DNA of 64,000 nt. Source: an uncultured Centipeda sp. (GTDB taxonomy: Bacteria; Bacillota; Negativicutes; Selenomonadales; Selenomonadaceae). The notes below the pieces were generated by a model. The model was not told where the DNA came from. It saw only the letters and a program-made list of their open reading frames with translations, and ran no database searches. The translations under genes and the position numbers were made by a program. The stretch lies in contig CAJPQT010000009.1 of assembly GCA_905372865.1 (NCBI GenBank), positions 26,683-90,682 of the forward strand. Reading direction: 5' to 3'. Positions 8,881 through 17,947 of the stretch are shown here, in pieces. Each line of letters opens with the position of its first letter. The first letter of the stretch is position 1.

Positions 8881-9492
8881 ATGGAGGAAGGGTGCACGGA
8901 GGTTGATCTCTCACGCGCGGAGCGCGCCATGCGTGAATTTCTCACGGCGCTCGGCGTTGATCTCATGGCGCGTGGGATGGAGGAAACACCCGCGCGTGTG
9001 GCGCATCTCTATGGGGAGCTGTTCGCGGGGCTTCGTGCGGATACCAGCGAGCTCTGGGCAGATGTGCTGACGGAGAATACAGACGGTCTCATTGCCGTAC
9101 GTGCGATTCCCTTTTACTCCGTCTGTGAACACCATCTGCTCCCGTTCTTTGGAACGGCACATATTGTCTATCGCCCGCACGCAGGACGCGTGGCGGGCTT
9201 TGGTGTTTTCGCACGGCTCGTTGCCCGCATGGCACAACGCCCCCAGCTGCAGGAGCGGCTGACGGAAGATATTGCGCGGGAGATCGAGCAGGGGATCGGG
9301 GCGGATGGGGTACTTGTTGTTCTCGATGCGCGGCAGCTCTGCATGACGATGCGCGGAGCGCGTGCACACGGAACGAGAACGACGACCTCGGTGTGTCGGG
9401 GCATCTTTCGCGAGGACAAAACGATGGAATTACAGGCGTGGCAGATGCTTGGAGAGAGGAACAATGGCGAAGAGAATATATCGCTTCCGTGA
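8881..9492 (+). CDS. folE: GTP cyclohydrolase I, with altered SKxxR loop
   Basis: A 203-residue enzyme that converts GTP to dihydroneopterin triphosphate, the first step of folate synthesis. The zinc and catalytic region is conserved (SVCEHHLLPFFGTAHIVY, and the second zinc cysteine in QLCMTMRG), as is AQRPQLQERLT. The loop usually read GLSKxxR is GFGVFAR here, so the serine and lysine are replaced while the arginine is kept. The ATG at 8881 is ten bases after mmuM and begins the FolE N-terminus. The 3' end overlaps folP by 29 bases. Confidence 0.92.
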   Translation: MEEGCTEVDLSRAERAMREFLTALGVDLMARGMEETPARVAHLYGELFAGLRADTSELWADVLTENTDGLIAVRAIPFYSVCEHHLLPFFGTAHIVYRPHAGRVAGFGVFARLVARMAQRPQLQERLTEDIAREIEQGIGADGVLVVLDARQLCMTMRGARAHGTRTTTSVCRGIFREDKTMELQAWQMLGERNNGEENISLP

Positions 9493-10309
9493 CGGCAAAG
9501 AGCTGACGATTGGCGGACGGACGCTCGTCATGGGGATTCTGAACGTGACGCCGGATTCGTTTTCGGATGGCGGCAAATGGAATACACGGGATATGGCGCT
9601 ACGCCATATGGAGGAGATGGTGCGGGATGGCGCAGACATCATCGACATTGGCGCGGAGTCGAGCCGTCCCGGATTCGTTCCAATGAGCGCGGCGGAGGAG
9701 ACGGAGCGGCTGCTACCGTTTCTCGAAATCGTACTGGCGGAGTGTCCCGTTCCCGTCTCTGTGGATACGTTCAAGGCGGAGACGGCCCGCGCGGCACTCC
9801 GAGCGGGGGCTCATATCCTAAACGATATCTGGGGGCTCCAATATGCAGAGGAGCCGAGAGAGATGGCACGCGTCGCCGCAGACGCGGATGCGCCCATTAT
9901 CGTCATGCACAATCAGCATGGGACAGTGTATGACGCGGATATCATTGACGAGATGCGTGCGTTCTTTGCACGCTCCTTTGCAGCTGCGGATGCGGCGGGG
10001 CTTTCGCGCGAGAAGATCATCCTCGATCCCGGTATTGGCTTCGGCAAGACGGCAGAGCAGAATATGCATGTCCTGCGGCGTATGAATGAACTCGTCTCGT
10101 ATGGCGGCGTGGACTATCCCGTGCTTCTCGGGGCAAGCCGCAAGAGCTTCATCGGAGCAGCGTTGGGGCTTCCCGTGGAGGAGCGCATGGAGGCAACGGG
10201 TGCGGCTTGTGTCATGGGCATTGAGCGCGGTGCGTCGATTGTGCGCGTGCATGATGTGAAGCCGATTGCGCGGATGTGCCGTATGACGGACGCGATACTG
10301 AGGTCATAA
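9464..10309 (+). CDS. folP: Dihydropteroate synthase
   Basis: A 281-residue TIM-barrel enzyme that joins p-aminobenzoate to hydroxymethyl-dihydropterin diphosphate; it is the sulfonamide target. Family signatures are MGILNVTPDSFSDGGK, DIGAESSRPG, and the C-terminal LLGASRKSFIG. I chose the ATG at 9464 (MAKRIYRF), preceded by GGAGAGAGG, although it lies inside the end of folE. The upstream in-frame start would add unrelated residues. It is part of the mmuM-fol operon. Confidence 0.95.
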   Translation: MAKRIYRFRDGKELTIGGRTLVMGILNVTPDSFSDGGKWNTRDMALRHMEEMVRDGADIIDIGAESSRPGFVPMSAAEETERLLPFLEIVLAECPVPVSVDTFKAETARAALRAGAHILNDIWGLQYAEEPREMARVAADADAPIIVMHNQHGTVYDADIIDEMRAFFARSFAAADAAGLSREKIILDPGIGFGKTAEQNMHVLRRMNELVSYGGVDYPVLLGASRKSFIGAALGLPVEERMEATGAACVMGIERGASIVRVHDVKPIARMCRMTDAILRS

Positions 10310-10310
10310 T

Positions 10311-10685
10311 ATGGATCGAATTTTTCTGCGCGGGATGCGCTTTATGGCGTGTCACGGAGTCCTTCCGCACGAACGGGAGATTCCGCAGCCCTTCGAGGTA
10401 GATGTGGAACTCGGGCTTTCTCTGCGTGCGGCGGGGGAGAGCGATGCCCTTGGCAATACGGTGAACTATGCCAAGGTTTACCATACGGTATCTTCCATTA
10501 TGGATGGGGCACCGAAACAGCTGATCGAGGCACTTGCGGAGGAGATTGCGGACGATCTCCTGCGGGACTTCGTTTCGCTCCGATGGGTGCGCGTAACGGT
10601 GCATAAACCCGCTGCACCCATCGACGGCATGTTCTCGGATGTCGGTGTGACGATTCTCCGCCGCAGGAAAAATACTGGATGCTGA
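10311..10685 (+). CDS. folB: Dihydroneopterin aldolase
   Basis: A 124-residue aldolase (typical length about 120) that cleaves dihydroneopterin to hydroxymethyl-dihydropterin and glycolaldehyde. It shows LRGMRFMACHGVLPHEREIPQPFEVDVEL at the N-terminus and the active-site segment VNYAKVY. The start follows the folP stop by one base, and the end overlaps the next gene by seven bases, so the four folate genes are probably translated as a coupled set. Confidence 0.95.
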   Translation: MDRIFLRGMRFMACHGVLPHEREIPQPFEVDVELGLSLRAAGESDALGNTVNYAKVYHTVSSIMDGAPKQLIEALAEEIADDLLRDFVSLRWVRVTVHKPAAPIDGMFSDVGVTILRRRKNTGC

Positions 10686-11644
10686 CGGCATACATCGGGC
10701 TCGGGGCAAATCTCGGCGCACGCGGGGAGACGATGCGTGCGGCTCTGCGGCGGATGGCGGAGCTTCCGTCGCTGCGCGTGGAACAGGTATCGCATTTCTA
10801 CGAAACGCCGCCGTGGGGAAAGATCGATCAGCCCGCGTTCCTCAACGCGGCGGCGCACATTTCATTTGACGGTGTGCCGCAGGATCTGCTTGCCGCACTT
10901 CAGCGCATCGAATGCGATCTCGGGCGTGTGCGGCATGAGCACTGGGGAGCACGGACGATTGACCTCGACATTCTGCATATCGAGGGGGTATCATGCGAGG
11001 GCGAAGCGCTCACCCTGCCGCATCCCTATCTCACAGCACGCGCGTTTGTGCTTGTGCCGCTTGCGGAGATTGCGCCCGATCTTGTTGTGCAGGGGAAATC
11101 CATCACAGTGTGGTGCGATGAAGCAGATCGGGCGGGCATTGTGCGTGCACTCGAACTATCCGCACCGTATCCGCTCGAAGTCATTGCCGCCTGTGATGAA
11201 GCGGGCGGCATCGGGCGAAATGGGCAGCTGCTCACGTACTGCGCCGAGGATATGGCGCATTTTCGCCGCACGACGATGGGCGGCATTGTCGTCATGGGAC
11301 GGTGCACGATGGAGAGCCTGCCCGACTTCCGTCCGCTTGCGGGGCGCGAGAACATCGTGCTTTCGCGGACATTGGAGCACGTCGAGGGCTTTCATGTCGT
11401 ACATGATCTTGTCGAACTGTGGGCACTGCTCGGTGTGCTGACGCAGGATGACCCGCGATCGCTTTTTGCCATTGGTGGTGCGGCGTGTTACCGTCTGCTC
11501 CTGCCATACACGCGGCGTGCCTACGTGACGCGCCTCGCGGGCACATATGCGGCGGATGTGTTTCTGCCGCAGCTCGACGGTTTTGTACGGACGGAGCGTC
11601 GGCATGGCGAAGACTGTATCTTTGAAATTTACGAGAGAGTTTAG
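10679..11644 (+). CDS. folK: Fused HPPK (FolK) - dihydrofolate reductase protein
   Basis: A 321-residue two-domain protein. Residues 1 to about 160 are hydroxymethyl-dihydropterin pyrophosphokinase (YIGLGANLGARGETM, FLNAA, RTIDLDIL, PHPYLTARAFVLVPLAEI). Residues about 163-321 read as dihydrofolate reductase: IAACDEAGGIGRNGQL, EDMAHFRRTTMG with the active-site acid, VVMGRCTMESL, NIVLSR, and FAIGGAACYRLLLPY. One polypeptide would thus carry the step before FolP and the final reduction to tetrahydrofolate. FolK alone is about 160 residues, so the length supports a fusion. The frame is continuous with no sign of a sequencing artefact. Confidence 0.9.
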   Translation: MLTAYIGLGANLGARGETMRAALRRMAELPSLRVEQVSHFYETPPWGKIDQPAFLNAAAHISFDGVPQDLLAALQRIECDLGRVRHEHWGARTIDLDILHIEGVSCEGEALTLPHPYLTARAFVLVPLAEIAPDLVVQGKSITVWCDEADRAGIVRALELSAPYPLEVIAACDEAGGIGRNGQLLTYCAEDMAHFRRTTMGGIVVMGRCTMESLPDFRPLAGRENIVLSRTLEHVEGFHVVHDLVELWALLGVLTQDDPRSLFAIGGAACYRLLLPYTRRAYVTRLAGTYAADVFLPQLDGFVRTERRHGEDCIFEIYERV

Positions 11645-11645
11645 T

Positions 11646-12341
11646 ATGGCAAAGGAAATTTTCAAGAACGATTGGCAGGAACTCCTCGCGGACGAGATGG
11701 CACAGCCGTATTATCGGGAACTGCGGCAGTTTCTCATCGAGGAGTATCGCACGAAGCACATCTATCCCGATATGTTTGCGATCTTCAATGCGCTGCACTA
11801 TACGAGCTTTGCGGATACGAAGGTCGTTATCCTCGGGCAGGATCCGTACCACGGCGACGGACAGGCCCACGGCCTTTCGTTCTCCGTGCAGGTCGGCATC
11901 GACCCGCCGCCATCGCTGCTGAACATCTACAAGGAGCTGCAGGACGATCTCGGGATCGTGCCGCCCGCGCACGGCTGCCTCATTCCTTGGGCAAGGCAGG
12001 GCGTGCTGCTCCTCAACACTGTGCTGACCGTTCGTGCTCATGTGGCAGCGTCTCATCAGGGACACGGCTGGGAGCGGTTCACCGATCACATCATCCGACT
12101 GCTCGGCGCACGCGAGCGTTCGCTTGCCTTTATCCTCTGGGGCAGCCCCGCACGGAAGAAGCGCAGTCTCATCACGAATCCGCGCCATCTCATCGTCGAG
12201 TCGCCGCACCCAAGCCCGCTCTCGGCACACCGCGGCTTCTTCGGGAGCCGGCCCTTCTCGCGTGTCAACGACTTCCTTACAGCGGCGGGGGAGGAGCCAA
12301 TCGCGTGGCAGCTGCCCTCGGCAAACGAAATCGAAGCATGA
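11646..12341 (+). CDS. ung: Uracil-DNA glycosylase (family 1)
   Basis: A 231-residue base-excision repair enzyme that removes uracil from DNA. The water-activating motif GQDPYHGDGQAHGLSFSV and the DNA-intercalation motif HPSPLSAHRGFFGSRPFS are complete. The ATG at 11646 lies one base after the folK-DHFR stop. Placing ung after thymidylate-relevant folate genes may be functional (limiting dUMP misincorporation) or only operonic; the sequence does not decide. Confidence 0.96.
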   Translation: MAKEIFKNDWQELLADEMAQPYYRELRQFLIEEYRTKHIYPDMFAIFNALHYTSFADTKVVILGQDPYHGDGQAHGLSFSVQVGIDPPPSLLNIYKELQDDLGIVPPAHGCLIPWARQGVLLLNTVLTVRAHVAASHQGHGWERFTDHIIRLLGARERSLAFILWGSPARKKRSLITNPRHLIVESPHPSPLSAHRGFFGSRPFSRVNDFLTAAGEEPIAWQLPSANEIEA

Positions 12342-12358
12342 CAGAAAGGAGAAATACA

Positions 12359-13486
12359 ATGAAAATCACATTCCTGCGCAATATCTGCGCACTCGGACTG
12401 CTCGCCTGTCTCGGCGGGTGCGGTACGCCCGCTGCCACCTCGGCAGAGATGCCGCATGAGGTCGTGCAGGAGAACGTACCCGTGCACGGACAGAGGGAAA
12501 TCTATCTTGCAGGCGGCTGCTTCTGGGGGACGGAGCTCTATGTGAACCTCATCCACGGTGTCATCTCCGCAGAGAGCGGCTATGCAAACGGCAAGACCGC
12601 GCATCCTTCCTATCGTGAGGTCTGCAGTGGGAGCGGCCATGCAGAGACGGTTCATGTCATCTATGATCCGCGGATCGTCTCTCTCGACGAGATTCTCACG
12701 ACATTTTACGATTCCATCGATCCGACGGCAGTAGATCGACAGGGCAATGATGTGGGCCGACAGTATCGCTCGGGCATCTACTATGTGCCGCGTGCGGACG
12801 GCAGTGAGCCCCCCGACGCGGCTGTGATTCGTGCCTCGCTTGATGCTCTGCAGAAGCGGATCGGCAAGACTGTCGCCGTTGAGATGGGGCCGCTTGTGAA
12901 CTTCTATCGTGCGGAAGAGGATCATCAGAAATATCTCGAGAAGAATCCAAACGGCTATTGTCATATCGCGCCCGCACTCATTGCGCGCATGCGTGAGAAG
13001 TATGATGCAGCAGAGCGAGCAGAGGTGACGAATACATCGCGCACCTATGACAAACCATCGGATGCCGAGCTCAAGGAACGGCTGACGGATCTCCAGTATG
13101 CTGTCACGCAGGAAAAGGCAACCGAGCGGCCGTTTTTCAACGAGTATGACCACGAATTCCGCGCAGGCATCTACTGTGACATCACGACGGGCGAGCCGCT
13201 CTTTATCTCGACGGACAAATATGATTCGGGGTGCGGTTGGCCGGCGTTCTCGCGTCCGATTGACCATGCGCTCATCGCCGAGCACGAGGACCGCTCGCAC
13301 GGTATGGTGCGTACCGAGGTTACGGCAGCGAACAGTGGTGCACATCTCGGGCATGTATTCAATGACGGTCCTGCTGCGACGGGCGGCCTGCGCTACTGCA
13401 TCAACAGCGCCTCCCTGCGCTTCATTCCCAAGGAGGATATGGAGGCAGAGGGCTATGGCGACTATCTTTATCTGTTGGAGAAATAA
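12359..13486 (+). CDS. Bifunctional methionine sulfoxide reductase MsrA-MsrB lipoprotein
   Basis: A 375-residue protein with an N-terminal lipoprotein signal ending in LGGC (residues about 18-21), then MsrA (catalytic Cys in GGCFWGTE), then MsrB (CGWPAF, GHVFNDGP, catalytic Cys in RYCINSASL). It repairs both sulfoxide epimers of methionine. The lipobox places it on the outer face of the inner membrane or on the outer membrane. The ATG at 12359 follows an AGAAAGGAG site. It is 17 bases after ung and closes the operon before the riboswitch promoter. Confidence 0.94.
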   Translation: MKITFLRNICALGLLACLGGCGTPAATSAEMPHEVVQENVPVHGQREIYLAGGCFWGTELYVNLIHGVISAESGYANGKTAHPSYREVCSGSGHAETVHVIYDPRIVSLDEILTTFYDSIDPTAVDRQGNDVGRQYRSGIYYVPRADGSEPPDAAVIRASLDALQKRIGKTVAVEMGPLVNFYRAEEDHQKYLEKNPNGYCHIAPALIARMREKYDAAERAEVTNTSRTYDKPSDAELKERLTDLQYAVTQEKATERPFFNEYDHEFRAGIYCDITTGEPLFISTDKYDSGCGWPAFSRPIDHALIAEHEDRSHGMVRTEVTAANSGAHLGHVFNDGPAATGGLRYCINSASLRFIPKEDMEAEGYGDYLYLLEK

Positions 13487-13553
13487 AGATAGTACCGATA
13501 TTATGTAAAAATCAAGGATGTTGAGATAATTCGTAAAATATCTCTTCAGCGTA

Positions 13554-13582
13554 TTGACAAGTACTTCATCCAATGGTATCTT
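13554..13582 (+). promoter_or_regulatory. Promoter of the tetrapyrrole operon
   Basis: TTGACA at 13554-13559, 17 bases, then TATCTT at 13577-13582, just upstream of the riboswitch. The core TATTGACAAG also occurs in the promoter of the second riboswitch at 40237. Confidence 0.7.
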
Positions 13583-13611
13583 TATCCGAGCGTATTATGA
13601 AAACTTTATAG

Positions 13612-13880
13612 TATTGAATCAGGTGTTGTGGGGATGCTTTGGAATCCCCTGCATACTTAATAGGAAATCCGGTAAATGAATTTTGATAAGCCGGAGCGGT
13701 CCCGCCACTGTAACAGTGAGCAGCCTGCATGGAAATGCCGACGGTACTTCCGAGAATGTCACTGGGGATATCCCTGGGAAGGCGCAGGTATGTGATGAAC
13801 TGGAGCCAGGAGAACTGCCTGATTAACAATCGCCGTTTGACCTGCGAGTGATGGGGATGGGGATTCAGACTCTTCTGTTG
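13612..13880 (+). promoter_or_regulatory. Cobalamin riboswitch (copy 1)
   Basis: The conserved B12-box elements occur in order: TAATAGGAAATCCGGT, CCGCCACTGTAACAGTGAGC, GGGAAGGCGCAGGTAT, and GAGCCAGGAGAACTGCC, followed by TTTGACCTGCGAGTGATGGGG. The layout and core bases match the cobalamin riboswitch family. It lies in the 5' leader of the TonB receptor gene, and a terminator hairpin follows directly, suggesting transcription attenuation when B12 is abundant. Boundaries are approximate. It fills most of the non-coding gap 13487-14004. Confidence 0.93.
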
Positions 13881-13890
13881 TGTGTAAATT

Positions 13891-13925
13891 AAGCCCTCTT
13901 CTGCTTTGGCAGGAGGGGCTTTTTA
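13891..13925 (+). terminator. Terminator of the riboswitch expression platform
   Basis: The stem AAGCCCTCTTCTGC / GGCAGGAGGGGCTT is followed by TTTTT. Its position between the aptamer and the receptor start suggests it is the B12-controlled terminator. Confidence 0.75.
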
Positions 13926-14004
13926 CTTATCCGTATGCTTTGAGGTTTTCTAAAATATGAACATGGTGCATGGAGAGCACGAAAAAGAAAGGTGAAAAAG
14001 GGTT

Positions 14005-15933
14005 ATGACGAAAGAGAAGAAGTGGACACTGGCGGTACTTGCTGCATTTGCCGGTGCAAGTTTTGTGGGAACGGCGTATGCAGCGGAGCAGATGGCGGCG
14101 GAGCAGACGGAGACGCACGCACTGACCGATACTGTGGTGACCGCACAGCGCCGAGCAAAGCGCGACCTTGATACACCCGCGACAACGACGATCATTACGG
14201 CAAAGGAGATTGAGAAGGCGGGCTACCGCAACGTCTTCGAGGCCATCGACCAGCAGGTCGGCTCGACAAGCACGTCGTACGGTGAGGCGGGGCAGGATTT
14301 TGGTTTTGCGGCAGGACGTATCACACTGCGCGGCTATGATCGCGGCACGCTCGTCATGGTGAATGGTGTGCCCATGAACCTCAAGAACTATCCGAGCACG
14401 GAAAACATTCCGGCGAATATGGTCGAGCGCATTGAGATTGTTAAGGGCGCGGCGTCAACGCTTTACGGTGCTGAGGCGATGGGTGGCGTTGTCAATATCA
14501 TATTGAAAAAACCGACAGCACAGGAATCCGAGTTTAAGCTCAGCCAGACGGTCGGAAATTATTTCAAAAAGAGCGAGGCGACTTATGTAGGGGATCGTGT
14601 CATTGTCGATGTGAGCCGTGAGTGGTCGAAGGATCTTCCGCACTCCAACGGATTTGGCATCAATAAGATTTCATATGTCGATTGGTGGGTCGGCAAGGGA
14701 AAGAAGAGCCGCGTGGGCATCATCGCACGGCTGACGGATGAACTCTCTTTGAACTACAACTATATGGAGGGAGATATAACGCGCGGCGGGACGCAATACC
14801 GTAAAACCGGCAATCGTCTTGTTCCGACGGGGACGCGGTATAACTATCGCTATGATGACTTCCGCCATACAGCTAGTCTCGTTTATCAGGGCAAGGAGAA
14901 CGGAATTCATGCGGTCCTTGGCTACAACTACCGCAAGGTGGATGGATACAACAATCTCACGCACATGCCACAGGACAGTAATGCAACGATGGACGGTCAG
15001 ATCCTCGATGTACAGAAGAATTGGAAGTTTGGAAAAGACTCCATGGTGCTCGGGTATTCCTACAAGCGCGAGGCAATTGATCTGCCTGAGAAAAAACGCT
15101 CGGCGGTACGTACGGGGAACTCCCTCTATGCGTCTTACAGCAAGCAGTTTACGCCGAAGTTCAACGTTACGCTTGGTCTGCGCGGTGAGTTCATCAATGA
15201 CCCGGAGGAGGATCAGCGGGTCGTTGTGCCGCAGTTCCAGACAGAATATAAATTTGATCGCAATACAGCATGGTACACCAACATCGGCAAGGCGTTCCAG
15301 ATGCCGACTGTGGATGACAGCTTCCGCTATACCAATTTCAATCCGAACGGACTGAAACCGGAGAGCGGATGGACGTATGAGACCGGCGTTAAAATCCGTC
15401 GCGGAAATGATACATGGAAAGCTGCCGTCTATCATATGGATATGAAGAATAAAATCGGTTGGCAGTTCGATGCCGGGACAAATACGTATTATGCGGTCAA
15501 TAAGGGGCAATTCCGCAATACGGGCGTTGAGCTTGAATATGCGAAGCGCTTTAATGATGCATGGAGCCTGACTCTTGGCGGCTCTGTATCCAACCCCGAA
15601 GTACAGGATCCGTCAACACGAGCGAAAAAATGGGTGCAGGATGCCGGTCGCCTCGAAGGCCTTGTCCGTCTCGACTATCAGATGGCAAAGTGGCAGGGCA
15701 ATCTCAACCTGAAATATCTTGGCGATCGTGAATATATTGCACAGCGATTTGGAGCAGCACAGGATGTGCCCGACAAGATCCAGCTCAATATGAACGTGAT
15801 CTACACGGCGGGCAAAGACGATGTGGTCTCACTCGGCATCTACAATCTGCTGAACCGTGAGAACTACTCCAACCGCTACGGCAACCTCGATCTCGGGCGC
15901 AACTTCCGCCTAACCTATACGCATGCGTTCTAA
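14005..15933 (+). CDS. TonB-dependent outer-membrane receptor 1 (BtuB-like)
   Basis: A 642-residue receptor with a signal peptide (cleavage near AYA-AE, residues 26-27), a TonB-box-like segment (DTVVTAQRR), a plug domain (TLRGYDRGTLVMVNGVPMNL, RIEIVKGAASTLYGAEAMGGVVNIILKK), and a 22-strand barrel ending in phenylalanine (LTYTHAF). Receptors of this kind take up corrinoids, haem or siderophores across the outer membrane. The cobalamin riboswitch upstream makes a corrinoid the likeliest ligand. Its end overlaps the next gene by 11 bases. Confidence 0.9.
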   Translation: MTKEKKWTLAVLAAFAGASFVGTAYAAEQMAAEQTETHALTDTVVTAQRRAKRDLDTPATTTIITAKEIEKAGYRNVFEAIDQQVGSTSTSYGEAGQDFGFAAGRITLRGYDRGTLVMVNGVPMNLKNYPSTENIPANMVERIEIVKGAASTLYGAEAMGGVVNIILKKPTAQESEFKLSQTVGNYFKKSEATYVGDRVIVDVSREWSKDLPHSNGFGINKISYVDWWVGKGKKSRVGIIARLTDELSLNYNYMEGDITRGGTQYRKTGNRLVPTGTRYNYRYDDFRHTASLVYQGKENGIHAVLGYNYRKVDGYNNLTHMPQDSNATMDGQILDVQKNWKFGKDSMVLGYSYKREAIDLPEKKRSAVRTGNSLYASYSKQFTPKFNVTLGLRGEFINDPEEDQRVVVPQFQTEYKFDRNTAWYTNIGKAFQMPTVDDSFRYTNFNPNGLKPESGWTYETGVKIRRGNDTWKAAVYHMDMKNKIGWQFDAGTNTYYAVNKGQFRNTGVELEYAKRFNDAWSLTLGGSVSNPEVQDPSTRAKKWVQDAGRLEGLVRLDYQMAKWQGNLNLKYLGDREYIAQRFGAAQDVPDKIQLNMNVIYTAGKDDVVSLGIYNLLNRENYSNRYGNLDLGRNFRLTYTHAF

Positions 15934-16894
15934 GATGATACAACTCTGTGCACTCTCCTTCGTCCTCATCACAGCCGCCATCATCGGCGGTTGTGGTGTG
16001 GAGGAAAAGGAGAATGCGACAGAGCCATCTGTGTTTTATCGTGGGACGGACGATATGGGCATGGAGGTCGTCCTGCATGAGAGACCGCAGCGCGTTGTCT
16101 CGCTCGGCCTTGCCACGGACGAGATCCTTCTTGCGATTGCACCGACCGAGCAGATTGCCGCGCTTACCTCGTATTCGGATGACCCCGGACTATCCGCCAT
16201 GACCGAGGAGGCAAAGGCGGTCTCGGTCAAGCTCAAGGACAAGAGCCCCGAGCGTGTACTCGCACTGCATCCCGACCTCGTCCTCACAACGGACGGCGTA
16301 TCAAAGGCGGAGGTGGAGAGCCTGCGCGATCTTGGACTGACTGTTTTCGCCTCGCGTACGCCGAAGCGTGTCGAGGGTGTGTTCACGCGGATTGATACCA
16401 TCGGAAAGCTCATTGGGCAGGAGGAGAATGCTGCGGCACTCATTGCCGAAAAGCGTGCACGTCTCGCCGATGTCGAGCGTCGTGTCGGGGACATCCCCGA
16501 GGAGAAGCGTCCGATTATCGTGGCGTTTGCATTCAGCGGTGTGTTCGGGCAGAAGGACGGCCTTTTTGACGATGTGTGCCGTCACGCATCTCTCCGCAAC
16601 GGCGCTGCAATGGTTGGACTGACAGCGGATACGCCCATCTCTATGGAGCAGATCGTCGCACTCGACCCCGATGTGTTCCTCCTGCCGACGTGGAGCGCTG
16701 AGGGGGAAAAGACCGAGGCGTTTCGAGAGAAGCTCCGCAATGATCCCCTCTTCATGCATGTGAAGGCGGTACGGGAGAATCATCTCTACACCGTGCCCGA
16801 TACCTACCGCTACAGTGCGGGGCAGAACGCGATCGAGTGCGTCTATGAACTGGCGCGCGTGGTCTATCCCGAGCGCTTTGCAGATGAGAAGTGA
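15923..16894 (+). CDS. BtuF/FhuD-type ABC substrate-binding lipoprotein 1
   Basis: A 323-residue lipoprotein (lipobox IGGC near residue 24) with the two-lobed periplasmic-binding fold of the BtuF/FepB class: RPQRVVSLGLATDEILLAIAP, then LHPDLVLTTDG, and IVALDPDVFLLP. It would deliver the ligand of receptor 1 to an inner-membrane ABC permease. It is only distantly similar to binding proteins 2 and 3 of this operon. The start may be ATG 15923 or 15935; both precede the lipobox. It overlaps receptor 1 and the radical SAM gene. Confidence 0.9.
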   Translation: MRSKMIQLCALSFVLITAAIIGGCGVEEKENATEPSVFYRGTDDMGMEVVLHERPQRVVSLGLATDEILLAIAPTEQIAALTSYSDDPGLSAMTEEAKAVSVKLKDKSPERVLALHPDLVLTTDGVSKAEVESLRDLGLTVFASRTPKRVEGVFTRIDTIGKLIGQEENAAALIAEKRARLADVERRVGDIPEEKRPIIVAFAFSGVFGQKDGLFDDVCRHASLRNGAAMVGLTADTPISMEQIVALDPDVFLLPTWSAEGEKTEAFREKLRNDPLFMHVKAVRENHLYTVPDTYRYSAGQNAIECVYELARVVYPERFADEK

Positions 16895-17933
16895 GCAAAC
16901 GAGAATGATGCCGCTGCAGATGATGGTATTGAGCCTCACGGGAGACTGTAATCTCGCCTGCCGCTACTGCTATGCATCCGGTCAGGATCGGAGCATGATA
17001 ACGTGGGAGACGGCACGGCGTGCGGTCGATCTCGCAGCGGCGGGGGGAGAGCCCTTTATCCTTCAGTTCTCGGGCGGAGAGCCGCTGTTGGCGCTTCCTC
17101 TGCTGCGTCGGATTGCGGACTACGTCCGCACCAATCGGATACGGGCACGCATGGATCTGCAGACCAATGGGACGCTGCTGACCGAGGAGACGGCAGACTT
17201 CCTGCACCATGCGGGCATCGGCATCGGCATCAGCCTCGACGGCAGACCCGATGTTCACGATGTGCACCGCTGCTACCCCGATGGATGCGGCTCGTCGATG
17301 GATGTGATCGCGGGAATTCAGTGCCTCGGCCGGCGCGGCATCGCGGTTGGTCTGACCTGTGTTGTCACGGAGGAGAATGTCGGGAGGCTCTCAGGCATCA
17401 TCGAGATGGCATACTACCTCGGCAATGTGCGCCGTATCGGCTTTGATCTTCTGCGCACGCAGGGACGCGGCACTGCTGTCCGCCCCGCACGCGAGGAGGA
17501 GATGACACAGGCGATGACAGAGGTCTTTGCGCGAAACGAACACCTTGGACGGCTGCACGGATACCGCATCGGGATTGCGCAGGAGGAGCAGGCGGTGTGT
17601 CTTTCGCAGCGCACGGGCGATGGATTCTCACATTGTCATGCGATGAGCGGGGCAGGAGTGCACATTGACGCTGCGGGGCGCATCTTTGCGTGCTCTTCTT
17701 TTGTCGGCGATGCACGCTTTCTGCTCGGCGATGTGGAGCACGGAATCGACGTTCGGCGGCAGGCGGAGGTGGCACATGAGATGCAGGATGCCATGGCGTT
17801 TTGCAGGGCGTGTGCAGACTTCGCAGGATGCGGCGGCGCGTGCTATGCACGTTGGGCGGGGCAGGAACATTCTGCCCTGTCCAATGCCGAATGTGCATTG
17901 AAGCGCGCGGCGATAAAGGCGGCAAGTGTTTGA
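16884..17933 (+). CDS. Radical SAM / SPASM-domain enzyme
   Basis: A 349-residue protein. The radical SAM cluster motif is CNLACRYCY (CxxxCxxC) near residue 20, followed by the SAM-binding glycine segment FSGGEPLL. The C-terminus carries the complete seven-cysteine SPASM pattern: CHAMSG...AGRIFAC, then CRAC, then FAGCGGAC, then NAEC. SPASM enzymes usually modify peptides or proteins (PqqE, anaerobic sulfatase maturases, sactipeptide enzymes). I cannot name the substrate. A small Cys-rich frame follows immediately at 17948. The start at 16884 overlaps binding protein 1 by 11 bases; ATG 16905 is an alternative. Confidence 0.88.
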   Translation: MRSEQTRMMPLQMMVLSLTGDCNLACRYCYASGQDRSMITWETARRAVDLAAAGGEPFILQFSGGEPLLALPLLRRIADYVRTNRIRARMDLQTNGTLLTEETADFLHHAGIGIGISLDGRPDVHDVHRCYPDGCGSSMDVIAGIQCLGRRGIAVGLTCVVTEENVGRLSGIIEMAYYLGNVRRIGFDLLRTQGRGTAVRPAREEEMTQAMTEVFARNEHLGRLHGYRIGIAQEEQAVCLSQRTGDGFSHCHAMSGAGVHIDAAGRIFACSSFVGDARFLLGDVEHGIDVRRQAEVAHEMQDAMAFCRACADFAGCGGACYARWAGQEHSALSNAECALKRAAIKAASV

Positions 17934-17947
17934 GGAAGCACCGATCA

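Noticed and set aside
12086..13573. Open frame on the minus strand opposite ung and the MsrA-MsrB gene
   Set aside because: Antisense to two recognised enzymes, no motif of its own.
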